Source of the DNA: Xanthomonas bonasiae
Lineage (GTDB): Bacteria; Pseudomonadota; Gammaproteobacteria; Xanthomonadales; Xanthomonadaceae
Direction of reading: 5' to 3'
Assembly: GCF_017163705.1 (NCBI RefSeq)
Contig: NZ_JAFIWB010000008.1
Span: 91,480 to 155,479 of the forward strand
Length of the DNA stretch: 64,000 nt
Position numbers and translations under genes: made by a program. Below are positions 18,094 through 27,140 of the stretch, one piece after another. Under the pieces are notes generated by a model, which did not search any database, had not been told where the DNA came from, and was given only the letters and a program-made list of their open reading frames with translations. How positions within the stretch are numbered: the stretch's first letter is position 1; the number at the start of each line of letters is the position of its first letter.

Positions 18094-18626
18094 CCGCGCA
18101 TGCTAACCCGATGCCGGCGTCGGCGGACCCGCCGTCTGCGCGCGGCCGCGGGCGGGAGCCTTGCGCGGCGCCGGCATGGTGGTGGCGTGGACACGCAAGC
18201 GGCCCCGGGGGGGGGGGCGACGGCAGGGCAGCGCGGCAGGCGGCGCCGCTCGCGGAGATGGCGGACGGTCGCAGCCGTGGGCGCAGTCTGTCGCAGGCAC
18301 CGCTCCGGGGCACGCCGGGCGCATCGAGAGCAGGGTGGTCGGCTTTGCGCCGGCGGCGGCTGCGCAAAGGCGCGCCTGCGCGACCGGCAGACGCCGCGCA
18401 GGCATCGCCGCCGCGATTCGCGCGCGCCGGCCGTTCATCACCGATCAAGCCGGGCGGCGACCCTCGCCGTCCTTGCCTTTGCAGGCCTTCGCCATTTTCT
18501 GCGTCAGCGCGTGACGTTGCGTTGCGGCGTATGCGCATGCATGCACGAAACCGGCATGCGACGGCAATCCGCCGCCACATCCGCTGCAGACCCTTCGGCG
18601 CTCGCCCCGCGCCCCTGGATCTGTCC
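18094..18626. other. Gene-free stretch of 0.5 kb with an 11-G run
   Basis: Between the divergent channel and glycosyltransferase genes I see no credible gene. It contains a run of eleven G at 18207-18217, which is a likely site of slippage or sequencing error, and GC-rich spacer otherwise. The extension of the glycosyltransferase frame back to 18111 looks non-coding. Confidence 0.5.
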
Positions 18627-19802
18627 ATGCCCTCGTCTTCGCCCGCCGCGTTGCAGGCCGCGCCGACGGTCTCCGTCGTCATCTGTACCTTGAACGAACA
18701 CGAGGCCATCGGTCCGGTATTGCGCGAACTCGCCGCGCATCTGCAGCACATCGACTACGAAGCGATCGTGGTCGACGACTCCGACGACGAGCGCACCGCG
18801 CAGGCGGTGACCGCGTATGCGGCCGGCAATCCGGCGGTGCGCCTGGTGCGCCGCCGCGGCGGCCGCGGCCTGGCCTCGGCCGCGATCGCCGGATGGGACA
18901 GCGCCCGCGGCCGTTGCCTGGCGATCATGGACGGCGACGGCCAGCACGATCCGGCGCTGATCGCGCGCATGCTGCGGCGCATGCGCGACAGCGAGGCCGA
19001 GGTGGTGGTCGCCAGCCGTTATCTGGAGGCGGGCGGTTCCGGCCTGTGCCGCCACCGGCATGCGCTCAGCCGCGTCGGCGTGCGCCTGAGCCAGGCGCTG
19101 CTTGGGCTGGGCGTGGCCGATCCAATGAGCGGTTGCTTCCTGATGCGCCGGTCCTGGTATCGGCAGGTGCGGCCGCAGCTGTCCGGCGTCGGCTTCAAGA
19201 TCCTGGTCGACGTGCTGGCCTCGGCGCGGCGGCGTCCCTACACGGTGCAGGTGCCGACGCAGCTGCGCCGCCGCCGCGGCGGCGCCTCCAAGCTCGACGC
19301 GCGGGTGGTCGCCGACCTGGCCGCACTGCTGCTGGAAAAGCGCACGCGCGGCTGGCTGCCGGCGCGCATGAGCCTGTTCTTCGCGGTCGGACTCAGCGGC
19401 ATGGGCGTGCACCTGCTGTTGCTGGGCACGTTGCTGATGCTGGGCACGGCCTTCTGGCTGGCGCAGTTGCTGGCGATCTGTACGGCGATGGGCTGGAATT
19501 TCCAGTGCAACAACCTGCTGACCTTCCGCGATCGGCGCCTGAGCGGCATGCGCCTGCTGCACGGCATGGTGATGTTCTATGCGGCCTGTCTCGGCGGCGC
19601 GATCCTCAGCGAGCTGATCGGCAGCGGCCTGCATGCGCTGCGGTTGCCGTGGTGGCTGGCCGGCGCCGCCGGCGCGCTGGCCGCGGGCGGGTGGAACTAC
19701 CACGCCGCCAAGCGCAGCGCCTGGCGGCCCGAGGATGCCGCGGCCGGCGTCGCGCCGAGTCGCGACACCGTCGCAGCGTCGCCGCTGGCGATGAAGGAGT
19801 GA
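18627..19802 (+). CDS. GT2 glycosyltransferase fused to GtrA-like membrane domain
   Basis: A 391-residue, DPM1-like enzyme. Residues 10-235 are a GT-A domain (VSVVICTLNEHEAIGPVLRE, AIVVDDSDDERTAQ, AIMDGDGQHDP with the metal-binding DxD) for transfer of a sugar from a nucleotide sugar, probably to polyprenyl phosphate. Residues about 250-365 are a GtrA-like domain with four membrane segments (MSLFFAVGLSGMGVHLLLLG, NFQCNNLLTFRDRRL), typical of lipid-linked sugar flipping. The ATG at 18627 puts the GT2 domain at the N-terminus. It overlaps the next gene by four bases, so the two are translationally coupled. Confidence 0.9.
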   Translation: MPSSSPAALQAAPTVSVVICTLNEHEAIGPVLRELAAHLQHIDYEAIVVDDSDDERTAQAVTAYAAGNPAVRLVRRRGGRGLASAAIAGWDSARGRCLAIMDGDGQHDPALIARMLRRMRDSEAEVVVASRYLEAGGSGLCRHRHALSRVGVRLSQALLGLGVADPMSGCFLMRRSWYRQVRPQLSGVGFKILVDVLASARRRPYTVQVPTQLRRRRGGASKLDARVVADLAALLLEKRTRGWLPARMSLFFAVGLSGMGVHLLLLGTLLMLGTAFWLAQLLAICTAMGWNFQCNNLLTFRDRRLSGMRLLHGMVMFYAACLGGAILSELIGSGLHALRLPWWLAGAAGALAAGGWNYHAAKRSAWRPEDAAAGVAPSRDTVAASPLAMKE

Positions 19803-21550
19803 GCGAGCTGCGCAACGTCGTCGGCGCGGCGCCGCGCTGGCCGGCACTGGCCTTCGCCGCGATCGCGGCCTGCGCTTGCGTGTTCGCCTTCGTCGGCCTG
19901 GATGCCAGCGACTACTGGATCGACGAACTGTACACGCTGCACGTGATGGGCCACGGCCAGGGCCTGGCCGAACTGTGGCGGCGCGCGCTCACCGACACCC
20001 ATCCGCCGCTGTACTACGTGCTGCTGTATGCGTGGAGCCAACTGGCCGGCAACGGCGAGGCGGCGCTGCGCCTGCCCAGCGCGGTGGCCGCGGTGCTGGC
20101 GCTGGGCGTGTTCGGATCCGGCCTGCGGCGCGTGTTCTCGCCGGCGGCGCTGGCCTTCGCCCTGGCGGCGGGCGCGGTGTCGGTGTTCTGGTTCGAGCAG
20201 AGCCAGAACGCGCGCAGTTATGCGCTGTGCCTGCTGCTGTCGGCTGGCCTGCTGAGCAGCGCCGTCGCGTTGCGCCGACGTGCGCAGACCAGCGACGTCT
20301 TCCCGTTCGCGCACTGGGCCGCGCTCAGCGTATTGGGACTGATCGCCAGCTTCACCCACGCCTATCTGCTGTTGTGCGTCGGCATGCTGCTGCTGTTCCT
20401 GATCGCGACGCAGCGCGACACGCGTCTGCGCGTGGCGCTGGCGGTATCCGGCGTGGCGATCCTGGCGCTCAATGTCGGCTTCGTGCTGTTGTTGCTGCAC
20501 TGCACCCAGCAGGACGTGCACCAGCTGTGGTTCCGCAACGATGCCCGGTTCTTCTATGTCCAGTTGCTCAGCGCCAGCCGCGACCTGCTGTCCGGGGGCA
20601 CCATGCTGGCAGTGCTCGCGCTGCTGGGCCGTTGGGTGTGGCGGCGCTTGCGCGCGGTTCCGCACGACCCTGCGCGGACCTGCGGGCAGGCCGATTGGGT
20701 CGCGGCGCTGTGCGGCTGCGTGCTGGTCGGCATGGTGGTGAGCGGGATCGTGGTGAGCGTCGCGATTGCGCCGTCGTTTTCCGCGCGCAACCTGCTCACC
20801 GCCGCGCCGTTCGCCTGGGCCTTGCTGGCGCGCCTGTACGACGTGGCGGGGCCGAGCGCGCGCAGCCGTGGCGGGCGCATCGCCGCGGCCGTGTTGATCG
20901 TGCTGGTGGGCGCGCAGCTGTGGCTGCTGCGCGGCCGCCCGTTGCAGCGCAACGAGGCCTGGCGCGGGTCAGCGCAGGTCGTGCAGCGGCTGCCCGGTTG
21001 CCGCGATGTCGTGCTGCCGGTGGTGCTGCCGTATAAGTTCGGCCCCTCCAGCGCGCCGTACCGCAGGTTGGCCGAGCAGGACTTCTTCGGCCACTACCTG
21101 CAAGGCCATCGCCTGCGCGCCTACACGCCCGACGAACTTGCCGGGCGCACTGCCGCGGAAGGGCTCGCTGCGCAGTTGGCGGCACGGGCGCAGGCGGCCG
21201 CAGGCGGCGGCTGCGCGCTGCTGGCCTGGGGCGTGCACGACCTCAATGCGGCGGCGGCGCGGCGCCTGGCGCAGGACCTGGCGCGGCTGCCGGGCGTAGC
21301 CCCGAACCGGGTGCTGGTGCAGCCGGTGCTGCGTTGGCGCCGGCGCGGACTGGGCTGGCATCCGGTTGCCGACGGATTCGTGTTCCTGGCGGCACCGCCG
21401 CTGCGCGCTGGACGGGCGCCAACCGATCCCGGCATGCCTGCGGCGGTGGCGCGGCTGCCGGCGCTGGGCGCACCGTGGGTGTCCAGCGCAGACGGCGCGG
21501 TGTGTGCGCCCGACTGCGCCGCAGCGCCCGGCACAGGTGCCAGGCCGTAG
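19799..21550 (+). CDS. GT39/ArnT-like polytopic glycosyltransferase
   Basis: About 583 residues with about ten membrane segments. Its first periplasmic loop has the family signature DASDYWIDELYTLH followed by TDTHPPLYYVLLYAW, as in GT39/ArnT enzymes that use polyprenyl-linked sugars. The GTG at 19799 overlaps the preceding stop (GTGA). AAGGAG lies immediately before it, closer than normal, so initiation may be a few codons later. The preceding GT2-GtrA enzyme would make and flip the lipid-linked donor and this one would transfer it to an unknown periplasmic acceptor. The C-terminal 200 residues are soluble and not recognised. Confidence 0.82.
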   Translation: MSELRNVVGAAPRWPALAFAAIAACACVFAFVGLDASDYWIDELYTLHVMGHGQGLAELWRRALTDTHPPLYYVLLYAWSQLAGNGEAALRLPSAVAAVLALGVFGSGLRRVFSPAALAFALAAGAVSVFWFEQSQNARSYALCLLLSAGLLSSAVALRRRAQTSDVFPFAHWAALSVLGLIASFTHAYLLLCVGMLLLFLIATQRDTRLRVALAVSGVAILALNVGFVLLLLHCTQQDVHQLWFRNDARFFYVQLLSASRDLLSGGTMLAVLALLGRWVWRRLRAVPHDPARTCGQADWVAALCGCVLVGMVVSGIVVSVAIAPSFSARNLLTAAPFAWALLARLYDVAGPSARSRGGRIAAAVLIVLVGAQLWLLRGRPLQRNEAWRGSAQVVQRLPGCRDVVLPVVLPYKFGPSSAPYRRLAEQDFFGHYLQGHRLRAYTPDELAGRTAAEGLAAQLAARAQAAAGGGCALLAWGVHDLNAAAARRLAQDLARLPGVAPNRVLVQPVLRWRRRGLGWHPVADGFVFLAAPPLRAGRAPTDPGMPAAVARLPALGAPWVSSADGAVCAPDCAAAPGTGARP

Positions 21551-21645
21551 CCGCACAGGCGCCTGCCGCGCACACCCGCCCGGCCGCGCGCGGCCGCCGC
21601 GCCGGCGGTCTTATACTCGTGCGCTTTCTCCCAGGAATCCCTTCG

Positions 21646-22878
21646 ATGACCGCTTCCTCCGCCGCGGATCTGATCGCCCTCGGCCAGCACTACTACCTGC
21701 CGATCTACCGTCCGCGCCAGCTGGTGCTGGAGCGCGGCCAGGGCGCCAAGGTGTGGGACAGCGAAGGCCGCGACTACATCGACCTGTCCGCCGGCATCGC
21801 CGTGTGCGGGCTCGGCCACAACGATCCGGACCTGACGGCGGCGCTGCTCGAGCAGGCCGGCAAGCTGTGGCACACCAGCAACGTGTTCTACAGCGAGCCG
21901 CCGCTGCGCCTGGCCGAGGAACTGGTCGCCGCGTCGCGTTTCGCGCAGCGGGTGTTCCTGTGCAACTCCGGCAGCGAGGCCAACGAGGCGGCGATCAAGC
22001 TGGTGCGCAAGTGGGCTGCCAGCCAGGGCCGCGCGCCGGACCGGCGGGTCATCGTCACCTTCCGCGGCAGCTTCCACGGCCGCACCCTGGCCGCGGTCAC
22101 CGCCACCGCGCAGCCGAAGTACCAGGAAGGCTACGAGCCGCTGCCCGGCGGCTTCCGCTATGTAGATTTCAACGACATCGTGCAGTTGGAGACGGCGATG
22201 GCCGCCGGCGACGTGGCCGCGGTGATGATCGAGCCGGTGCAGGGCGAGGGCGGGGTGATGCCGGCCGCGCCGGGTTTCCTGGCGCAGGTGCGCGCGCTGT
22301 GCGACCACCATGGCGCGCTGCTGCTGCTGGACGAGATCCAGTGCGGCATGGGCCGCACCGGCACCTTGTTCGCGCACTGGCAGGACGAGGTGACGCCGGA
22401 CATCGTGACCCTGGCCAAGGCGTTGGGCGGCGGTTTCCCGATCGGCGCGCTGCTGGCCGGGCCGAAGGTGGCCGAGACGATGCAGTTCGGCGCGCACGGC
22501 AGCACCTTCGGCGGCAATCCGCTGGCCGCGGCGGTGGCGCGGGTGGCGCTGCGCAAGCTGGCGTCGGCGCCGATCGCGGCGAACGTGTCGCGGCAGGCGG
22601 CGGCGCTGCGGCAGGGGTTGGCCGCGCTCAACGACGACTTCAAGCTGTTTGCGCAGGTGCGCGGGCGTGGCTTGATGCTCGGCGCGGTGCTGAACCAGGC
22701 GCATGAGGGGCAGGCCGGGGCGATTCTCGATCATGCCGCTGCGCATGGGTTGTTGACGTTGCAGGCCGGGCCGGATGTGTTGCGCTTCGTGCCTTCGTTG
22801 AATATCACCGATCAGGAAATGGCTGAGGGGTTGAAGCGGTTGCGGGCGGCGCTGCAGGCTTATGTCGGTAAGCGTTGA
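21646..22878 (+). CDS. argD: Acetylornithine/succinyl-diaminopimelate aminotransferase
   Basis: A 410-residue class-III PLP aminotransferase of arginine (and lysine) synthesis. Motifs: LCNSGSEANEAAIKLVRKWA (PLP phosphate contact), GSFHGRTLAAVTATAQPKYQ, LLLDEIQCGMGRTGTLFAHW and the Schiff-base lysine in TLAKALGGGFPIGALLAG. The ATG at 21646 follows CCAGGAATCC. A -10-like TATACT lies at 21612-21617. An AstC-type role in arginine breakdown cannot be excluded from sequence alone. Confidence 0.92.
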   Translation: MTASSAADLIALGQHYYLPIYRPRQLVLERGQGAKVWDSEGRDYIDLSAGIAVCGLGHNDPDLTAALLEQAGKLWHTSNVFYSEPPLRLAEELVAASRFAQRVFLCNSGSEANEAAIKLVRKWAASQGRAPDRRVIVTFRGSFHGRTLAAVTATAQPKYQEGYEPLPGGFRYVDFNDIVQLETAMAAGDVAAVMIEPVQGEGGVMPAAPGFLAQVRALCDHHGALLLLDEIQCGMGRTGTLFAHWQDEVTPDIVTLAKALGGGFPIGALLAGPKVAETMQFGAHGSTFGGNPLAAAVARVALRKLASAPIAANVSRQAAALRQGLAALNDDFKLFAQVRGRGLMLGAVLNQAHEGQAGAILDHAAAHGLLTLQAGPDVLRFVPSLNITDQEMAEGLKRLRAALQAYVGKR

Positions 22879-22915
22879 GCCTGATTGACGTTTGAGTGTC
22901 TGTTGGCTTTTGATT

Positions 22916-22945
22916 CAACGGCAACGGCAACGGCAACGGCAACGG
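22916..22945. repeat. CAACGG hexamer repeat, 5 copies
   Basis: Five perfect head-to-tail copies of CAACGG lie 38 bp downstream of the argD stop. It is a simple-sequence tract, length-variable by slippage, and is not in a coding frame. Confidence 0.9.
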
Positions 22946-22977
22946 TACAAGCAAAGCTTTCGCGCTTTGCGCGAGTC

Positions 22978-23147
22978 ACTTTTCTTTGCTTGTGCAAAGA
23001 AAAGTAACCAAAAGAAAGCACACCCTGACTTCGCGCCCTCCGCGCTGCGCGCTCCGGGTCCGCGAATAGGCCGGGATTCACGGAAGGGGCATCCTGCCCC
23101 TGCCGTGAACGGCGCACATCCATGTGCGCCGCCCCTTCGGGGTTTTT
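22978..23147 (+). terminator. Palindrome-rich intergenic element ending in an intrinsic terminator
   Basis: The element begins with a perfect 12-bp-stem palindrome (ACTTTTCTTTGC/GCAAAGAAAAGT, 22978-23005, 4-nt loop). It then has a GGCGCACAT/ATGTGCGCC hairpin (23111-23130) and ends in CCCC-TTC-GGGG-TTTTT (23132-23147), a standard plus-strand intrinsic terminator for argD transcription. From memory, very similar CTTTTCTTTGC palindromes recur between genes in xanthomonads; that is not verified here. Confidence 0.6.
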
Positions 23148-23195
23148 CCCGTCCTATTCGCCGCTACGTAAGGGAACCCGGTAAAGCAAAGCCAC

Positions 23196-23271
23196 AGCAA
23201 CAGCAGCATCAACAGCCACAGCTACAGCTACAGCCACAGCCACAGCCACAGCTACAGCTACAGCTACAGCA
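23196..23271. repeat. CACAGC/TACAGC hexamer repeat tract
   Basis: About twelve imperfect copies of YACAGC in a 76-bp stretch, just before the 3' end of the HAD hydrolase gene. It is a simple-sequence tract that translates as a Gln-rich string in shadow frames only. Confidence 0.85.
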
Positions 23272-23336
23272 GGAATGGCCGCGGGCGTTATGGCAGCTGC
23301 GGCGGACGCGGGCTCTGTCGGCGATAGGAGCGTCGT

Positions 23337-23984
23337 CTAGCCCAAGCCGTGCCGCGCAAGGGCGCGGCGCAGGGCGCGGGCGCCGCTGGCGGTTTCGGCG
23401 GGCATGCCGATCGCGCGGGCGCCGCGGACGTTGACGAACAGGTCGTCGATGAACAGGGCGTGCCGCGGGGCGATGCCGAAATGGTCGAGCGCGCGCCGGT
23501 AGACCTCGGCCTGCGGTTTGCGTCCGCCGAGTGCGCCGCTGCACAGGACGCGTCCCTGCAGCAGGGGGAACAGCGCCGGGACGATCTGCGGGATCGCCTG
23601 CGCCATCAGCGGGCCGTTGTTGGTCAGCACGCCGAGCGCGACCTTGCCGGCCAGCGCCAGCACGCGTTCGATCACGCCGGGATCGCCACGGCTGCCGGCC
23701 ACGCGTGCGGCGATCCAGGCGGCCTCGTCCACCTGCGTGCCAAGGCCTTCGCCTAGCCGTTGCAGGTAGGCGGCGGTGGCGATGGCGCCGCCGTCGTAGG
23801 CGGTTTCCAGTCCGGAGGCGAACAGGACCTCCCGCACCCGCGCCGGATCGCAGCCGCAATGGGTGGCCAGGTGCGCGATGCGTGCCGCCCGCGAGTAGGC
23901 CGCCAGCACGCCGTCGAAGTCGAGCAGCAGCAATTTCGGGCTTGGATGGATCAACGCGGCCACCGCGTCTGGCGCTGCACGCAA
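23337..23984 (-). CDS. HAD-superfamily (subfamily IA) phosphatase
   Basis: A 215-residue hydrolase with the nucleophile motif LLLLDFDGVLAAY (residues 18-30), motif II VLTNNG, the lysine in GRKPQAEVYRRAL and motif IV FIDDLFVNVRGA. It is of phosphoglycolate-phosphatase/haloacid-dehalogenase type; the substrate cannot be read. No ATG precedes the nucleophile. The start shown is a TTG at 23982-23984, and GTG or TTG codons at residues 8 and 11 are alternatives, so the N-terminus is uncertain. Confidence 0.85.
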   Translation of the reverse strand: MRAAPDAVAALIHPSPKLLLLDFDGVLAAYSRAARIAHLATHCGCDPARVREVLFASGLETAYDGGAIATAAYLQRLGEGLGTQVDEAAWIAARVAGSRGDPGVIERVLALAGKVALGVLTNNGPLMAQAIPQIVPALFPLLQGRVLCSGALGGRKPQAEVYRRALDHFGIAPRHALFIDDLFVNVRGARAIGMPAETASGARALRRALARHGLG

Positions 23985-24091
23985 CGGCGCGGCTGGAACA
24001 TGGGTCGGGTCCGAAGTGTCGTTGGCCGAGATTAACCCACTCCCCCGCGGCGATGAACGCCACTACCCGCGGCTCGGCGCTCGCCACCCCC

Positions 24092-24158
24092 CACCCACCC
24101 GCTCGCGGCGCACCTACCCGTCGGATCCGGTCGTCCGGTGCCGTGTGCTGGCTATGGT
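24092..24158 (+). promoter_or_regulatory. Activator-type promoter of TonB receptor 1 (19-bp spaced direct repeats)
   Basis: Direct repeats CACCCACCCG (24092) and CACCTACCCG (24111) are exactly 19 bp apart. A -10-like TATGGT starts at 24153, 42 bp after the start of the proximal repeat. The expected -35 position (24130, GTCGTC) has no consensus, which suits an activator-dependent promoter. The same geometry occurs at 27044 and 36156. Confidence 0.65.
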
Positions 24159-24243
24159 CCCTGCACGCCGCGATCGCGGCGCCGCCGGTCGGGGAACCGG
24201 TGCGCATCCACGCCACATCCACGTCACCTCGGGGGTCTTGAAC

Positions 24244-26940
24244 ATGAGCAAGCGTCTGAACGCCGATCGTCTGGCGGAATCGGTATGCAGGGGACTGTGC
24301 AATGCACGGCACGGTCACGGGCTGGCCACGCTGACGCTGCTGCTGGCCGGCGCACAGGCGCTGCCGGCGCTGGCCGAAGAGCCGGGTGGCGAGGCCAAGA
24401 CGCTGGATGCGATCACGGTCATTTCGACCGGCACGCGCAAGGCCAACATGGCGGTCACCGACAGCCCGGCGCCGATCCAACTGGTGAGTGCGGAGATGCT
24501 CAAGCAGTCGGCCGCGCCGGACCTGATCAATGCCATCGCCAACCAGGTGCCGTCGTACAACGCCAACCAGACCGGCAACGACATGGCGAGCCAGACGCTC
24601 ACCGCCAGCCTGCGCAATCTCTCGCCCAACCACACCCTGGTGCTGGTCAACGGCAAGCGCCGCCACATCACCTCCAACGTCAACACCACCACCGGCGCGG
24701 CCTCGGCCGATCTGTCGTTCATCCCGGCCGCGGCGATCGATCACGTCGAAGTGCTGACCGACGGCGCCGCCGCGCTGTACGGTTCGGACGCGATCGCCGG
24801 GGTCATCAACATCATCCTCAAGAAGAACCACGACGGCGGCGAAGTGGACGCCGGTTACGCGGGCTACAAGGATGGCGGTGGCGGCACCGATTCGTGGGGC
24901 GCCAACATCGGCTTCGGCAGCGACGCGGCGTATTTCAGCCTCAGCGCCGAGGTCGAGAACCGCAAGACGGTGTACCGTCTCGGTTCGTACAGCTATGCCG
25001 ACTGCGTGGCCAACTATGCCGACTGCACGGCGGTGAATCCGAGCATGGCCGACTTCCTGGCCGACGACGTCGAGGGCATGACCCTCAACGGGCGCTTCCC
25101 CAACGTCAACGCCTGGCTCAATCCGCCGGAAGTGCACCGCAAGGCGCTGTTCTTCAACTCCGGGGTGGTGCTGAGCGACACGCTGGAGTTCTACGCGTTC
25201 GGCAGCTACGGCAAGAAGACCGCGCAGTCGGAGGAGAACTACCGCCGTCCCAGCCAGGACGGCGGCTACGTCTATCCGGTGACCGGCGCGGTCAGCCACA
25301 AGTATCCGCTGGGCTTCAATCCGTCCGAGGCCTCCGACGAGGTCGACTACGAGTTGACCGCCGGGCTGAAGGGCGTGCTGGCCGATTGGTCGTGGGATTT
25401 CTCCAGCAGCTACGGCAAGAACGAGATGGACGTGTACACGCTGAACTCGATGAACTTCAGCCTGTGGCAGGACTACGGCTATTCGCCCGAGGACTTCTAC
25501 GACGGCAGTTTCTGGGCCAGCCAGTGGACCACCAACTTCAACGCCACGCACGATTTCGACGTCGGCCTGTCGCAGCCGCTGACCTTCAACGCCGGCGTCG
25601 AATACCGCCGCGACCAGTACGGCATCGATCCGGGCGATCCGACCTCGTACTACGGCGCCGGCGCGTCCTCGTTCCCCGGCTACAACCCGCTGTTCAACAC
25701 CGGCTCCTACAGCCGCCACAGCTACGCAGCCTACGCCGACGTGGTGTTCAATCCGACCGAGAAGTGGCTGGTGGATGTGGCCGGGCGTTACGAGGACTAC
25801 AGCGACTTCGGCAGCAAGGTGGTCGGCAAGCTGACCACGCGCTTCGACTTCACCGACACCTTCGCGGTACGCGGCACCGCCAGCACCGGGTTCCGCGCGC
25901 CGACCCTGCAGGAAGGCTATTACTCGGCGGTGCAGGTCGGCCCGACCAGCGCCACCCCGACCCTGCAGCCCAACAGCGCGGCTGCGGCGGCACTGGGCTT
26001 CGGCAGCCTGAAACCGGAGACCAGCACCAACTACAGCCTGGGCTTCGTGTTCCGGCCGATGCCCAACTTCGACAGCACGCTCGATCTCTACCGCATCACT
26101 ATTTCCGACCGCATCGGCGTGGGCACCTTCGAATATTCCAAGGCCGGCCAGCCGGGCGACACGAACGGCGACGGCACGCCCGACGCCGCCTACAACGCCG
26201 CGCTGGGCCAGGCGCTGGTCGATTTCGGCTATCTCGGCGGCATCGATCCGGCCGCGCCGGGCGGCTCGCTCGACGCCACCGCGCGGCAGAACATCTCGGT
26301 GGCGATCTTCAACAATGCGCTGAAGACGCGCAGCACCGGCGTGGACTGGGTGACCAACTACATCACCGAGTTCGACTGGGGCTCGATCGACTGGATGCTG
26401 GCGGCCAACTACAACAAGACCGAAGTGCTCAGCGCCAAGCCGGCGCCGGAGGTGCTCGGCGGCGCCACCATGTACAGCGCGGCGACACTGATCAACCTGG
26501 AGAACAACGCGCCCAAGTACCGGTTCAACCTGGGCGCCACCTTCAACATCGGCAAGTTCAGCCTGCGCGTGACCGAGGCGGTCTATGGCCCGCAGTACCA
26601 GCTGATCGCGCCGTACGACGAGTGGAACGGCGACATCTTCCCCGACAGCGTGCTGAGCCAGCTCGACGTGGTCGACGTCAACGGCGCGCCGTACTACAAG
26701 CAGAAGATCGGCACGATGGCGCTGACCAACGTCGAACTGACGTTCCGGCCCACCGAACAGCTGACCGTCAGCGTCGGCGGCGACAACGTATTCAACAAAT
26801 ACCCCGACAAGGTGCCGGCGGCGGCGTACGACTACCTCGAGAAGAACTACCTCAGCTACTACAACTCGCCGTACCTGACCGGCAGCCCGGTCGGCTACTT
26901 CGGCGCGCGCTACTACGCCAAGCTGACCTACCGCTTCTGA
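24244..26940 (+). CDS. TonB-dependent outer-membrane receptor 1
   Basis: An 898-residue receptor with a long signal peptide (cleavage after ALPALAE). The TonB box region is LDAITVISTGTRKANMAVTD, the plug domain is at about residues 60-180 (LRNLSPNHTLVLVNGKRRHI, LTDGAAALYGSDAIAGVINI), and a 22-strand barrel ends in YYAKLTYRF with the required terminal Phe. No FecR-interacting N-terminal domain is present. The substrate is unknown. The gene shares its promoter design with the downstream amine oxidase operon and with the second receptor, which suggests it imports a substrate of that pathway. Confidence 0.93.
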   Translation: MSKRLNADRLAESVCRGLCNARHGHGLATLTLLLAGAQALPALAEEPGGEAKTLDAITVISTGTRKANMAVTDSPAPIQLVSAEMLKQSAAPDLINAIANQVPSYNANQTGNDMASQTLTASLRNLSPNHTLVLVNGKRRHITSNVNTTTGAASADLSFIPAAAIDHVEVLTDGAAALYGSDAIAGVINIILKKNHDGGEVDAGYAGYKDGGGGTDSWGANIGFGSDAAYFSLSAEVENRKTVYRLGSYSYADCVANYADCTAVNPSMADFLADDVEGMTLNGRFPNVNAWLNPPEVHRKALFFNSGVVLSDTLEFYAFGSYGKKTAQSEENYRRPSQDGGYVYPVTGAVSHKYPLGFNPSEASDEVDYELTAGLKGVLADWSWDFSSSYGKNEMDVYTLNSMNFSLWQDYGYSPEDFYDGSFWASQWTTNFNATHDFDVGLSQPLTFNAGVEYRRDQYGIDPGDPTSYYGAGASSFPGYNPLFNTGSYSRHSYAAYADVVFNPTEKWLVDVAGRYEDYSDFGSKVVGKLTTRFDFTDTFAVRGTASTGFRAPTLQEGYYSAVQVGPTSATPTLQPNSAAAAALGFGSLKPETSTNYSLGFVFRPMPNFDSTLDLYRITISDRIGVGTFEYSKAGQPGDTNGDGTPDAAYNAALGQALVDFGYLGGIDPAAPGGSLDATARQNISVAIFNNALKTRSTGVDWVTNYITEFDWGSIDWMLAANYNKTEVLSAKPAPEVLGGATMYSAATLINLENNAPKYRFNLGATFNIGKFSLRVTEAVYGPQYQLIAPYDEWNGDIFPDSVLSQLDVVDVNGAPYYKQKIGTMALTNVELTFRPTEQLTVSVGGDNVFNKYPDKVPAAAYDYLEKNYLSYYNSPYLTGSPVGYFGARYYAKLTYRF

Positions 26941-26960
26941 GCTGCGCGCGCCCCGCTTGA

Positions 26961-26996
26961 GCCCCTCTCCCCCGGGAGAGGGGTTGGGGTGAGGGT
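26961..26996. repeat. CCCCTCTCCC-GGGAGAGGGG dispersed repeat, copy 1
   Basis: GCCCCTCTCCCCCGGGAGAG followed by GGGTTGGGGTGAGGGT is a strong hairpin 20 bp after the receptor stop. It can act as a terminator stem but lacks a T-run. Two more copies with the same TTGGGGTGAGG extension occur at 39557 and 39718. Confidence 0.85.
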
Positions 26997-27043
26997 CCGT
27001 CCGCCAGCGGCGCATCCGCTCGCGCCGCGCGCCGCCGGCCGCA

Positions 27044-27110
27044 CTCCTACCCGCTCCATCGCGACCTACCCGCCGCACACGGCCTGCGCCGCCGCCGCGG
27101 CGGCTATGGT
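27044..27110 (+). promoter_or_regulatory. Activator-type promoter of the amine oxidase operon
   Basis: Direct repeats CTCCTACCCG (27044) and GACCTACCCG (27063) are 19 bp apart, and TATGGT starts at 27105, again 42 bp after the proximal repeat. GGCTATGGTC around the -10 is identical to the receptor 1 promoter. There is no -35 consensus at 27082. The leader to the ATG is only about 25 nt. Confidence 0.65.
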
Positions 27111-27140
27111 CGATCCGCAATCCGTGAGGCGATATCGACG

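Noticed and set aside
22916..23271. Possible CRISPR array from regularly repeated short units
   Set aside because: The units are 6-bp simple repeats without unique spacers, and no cas genes are present.
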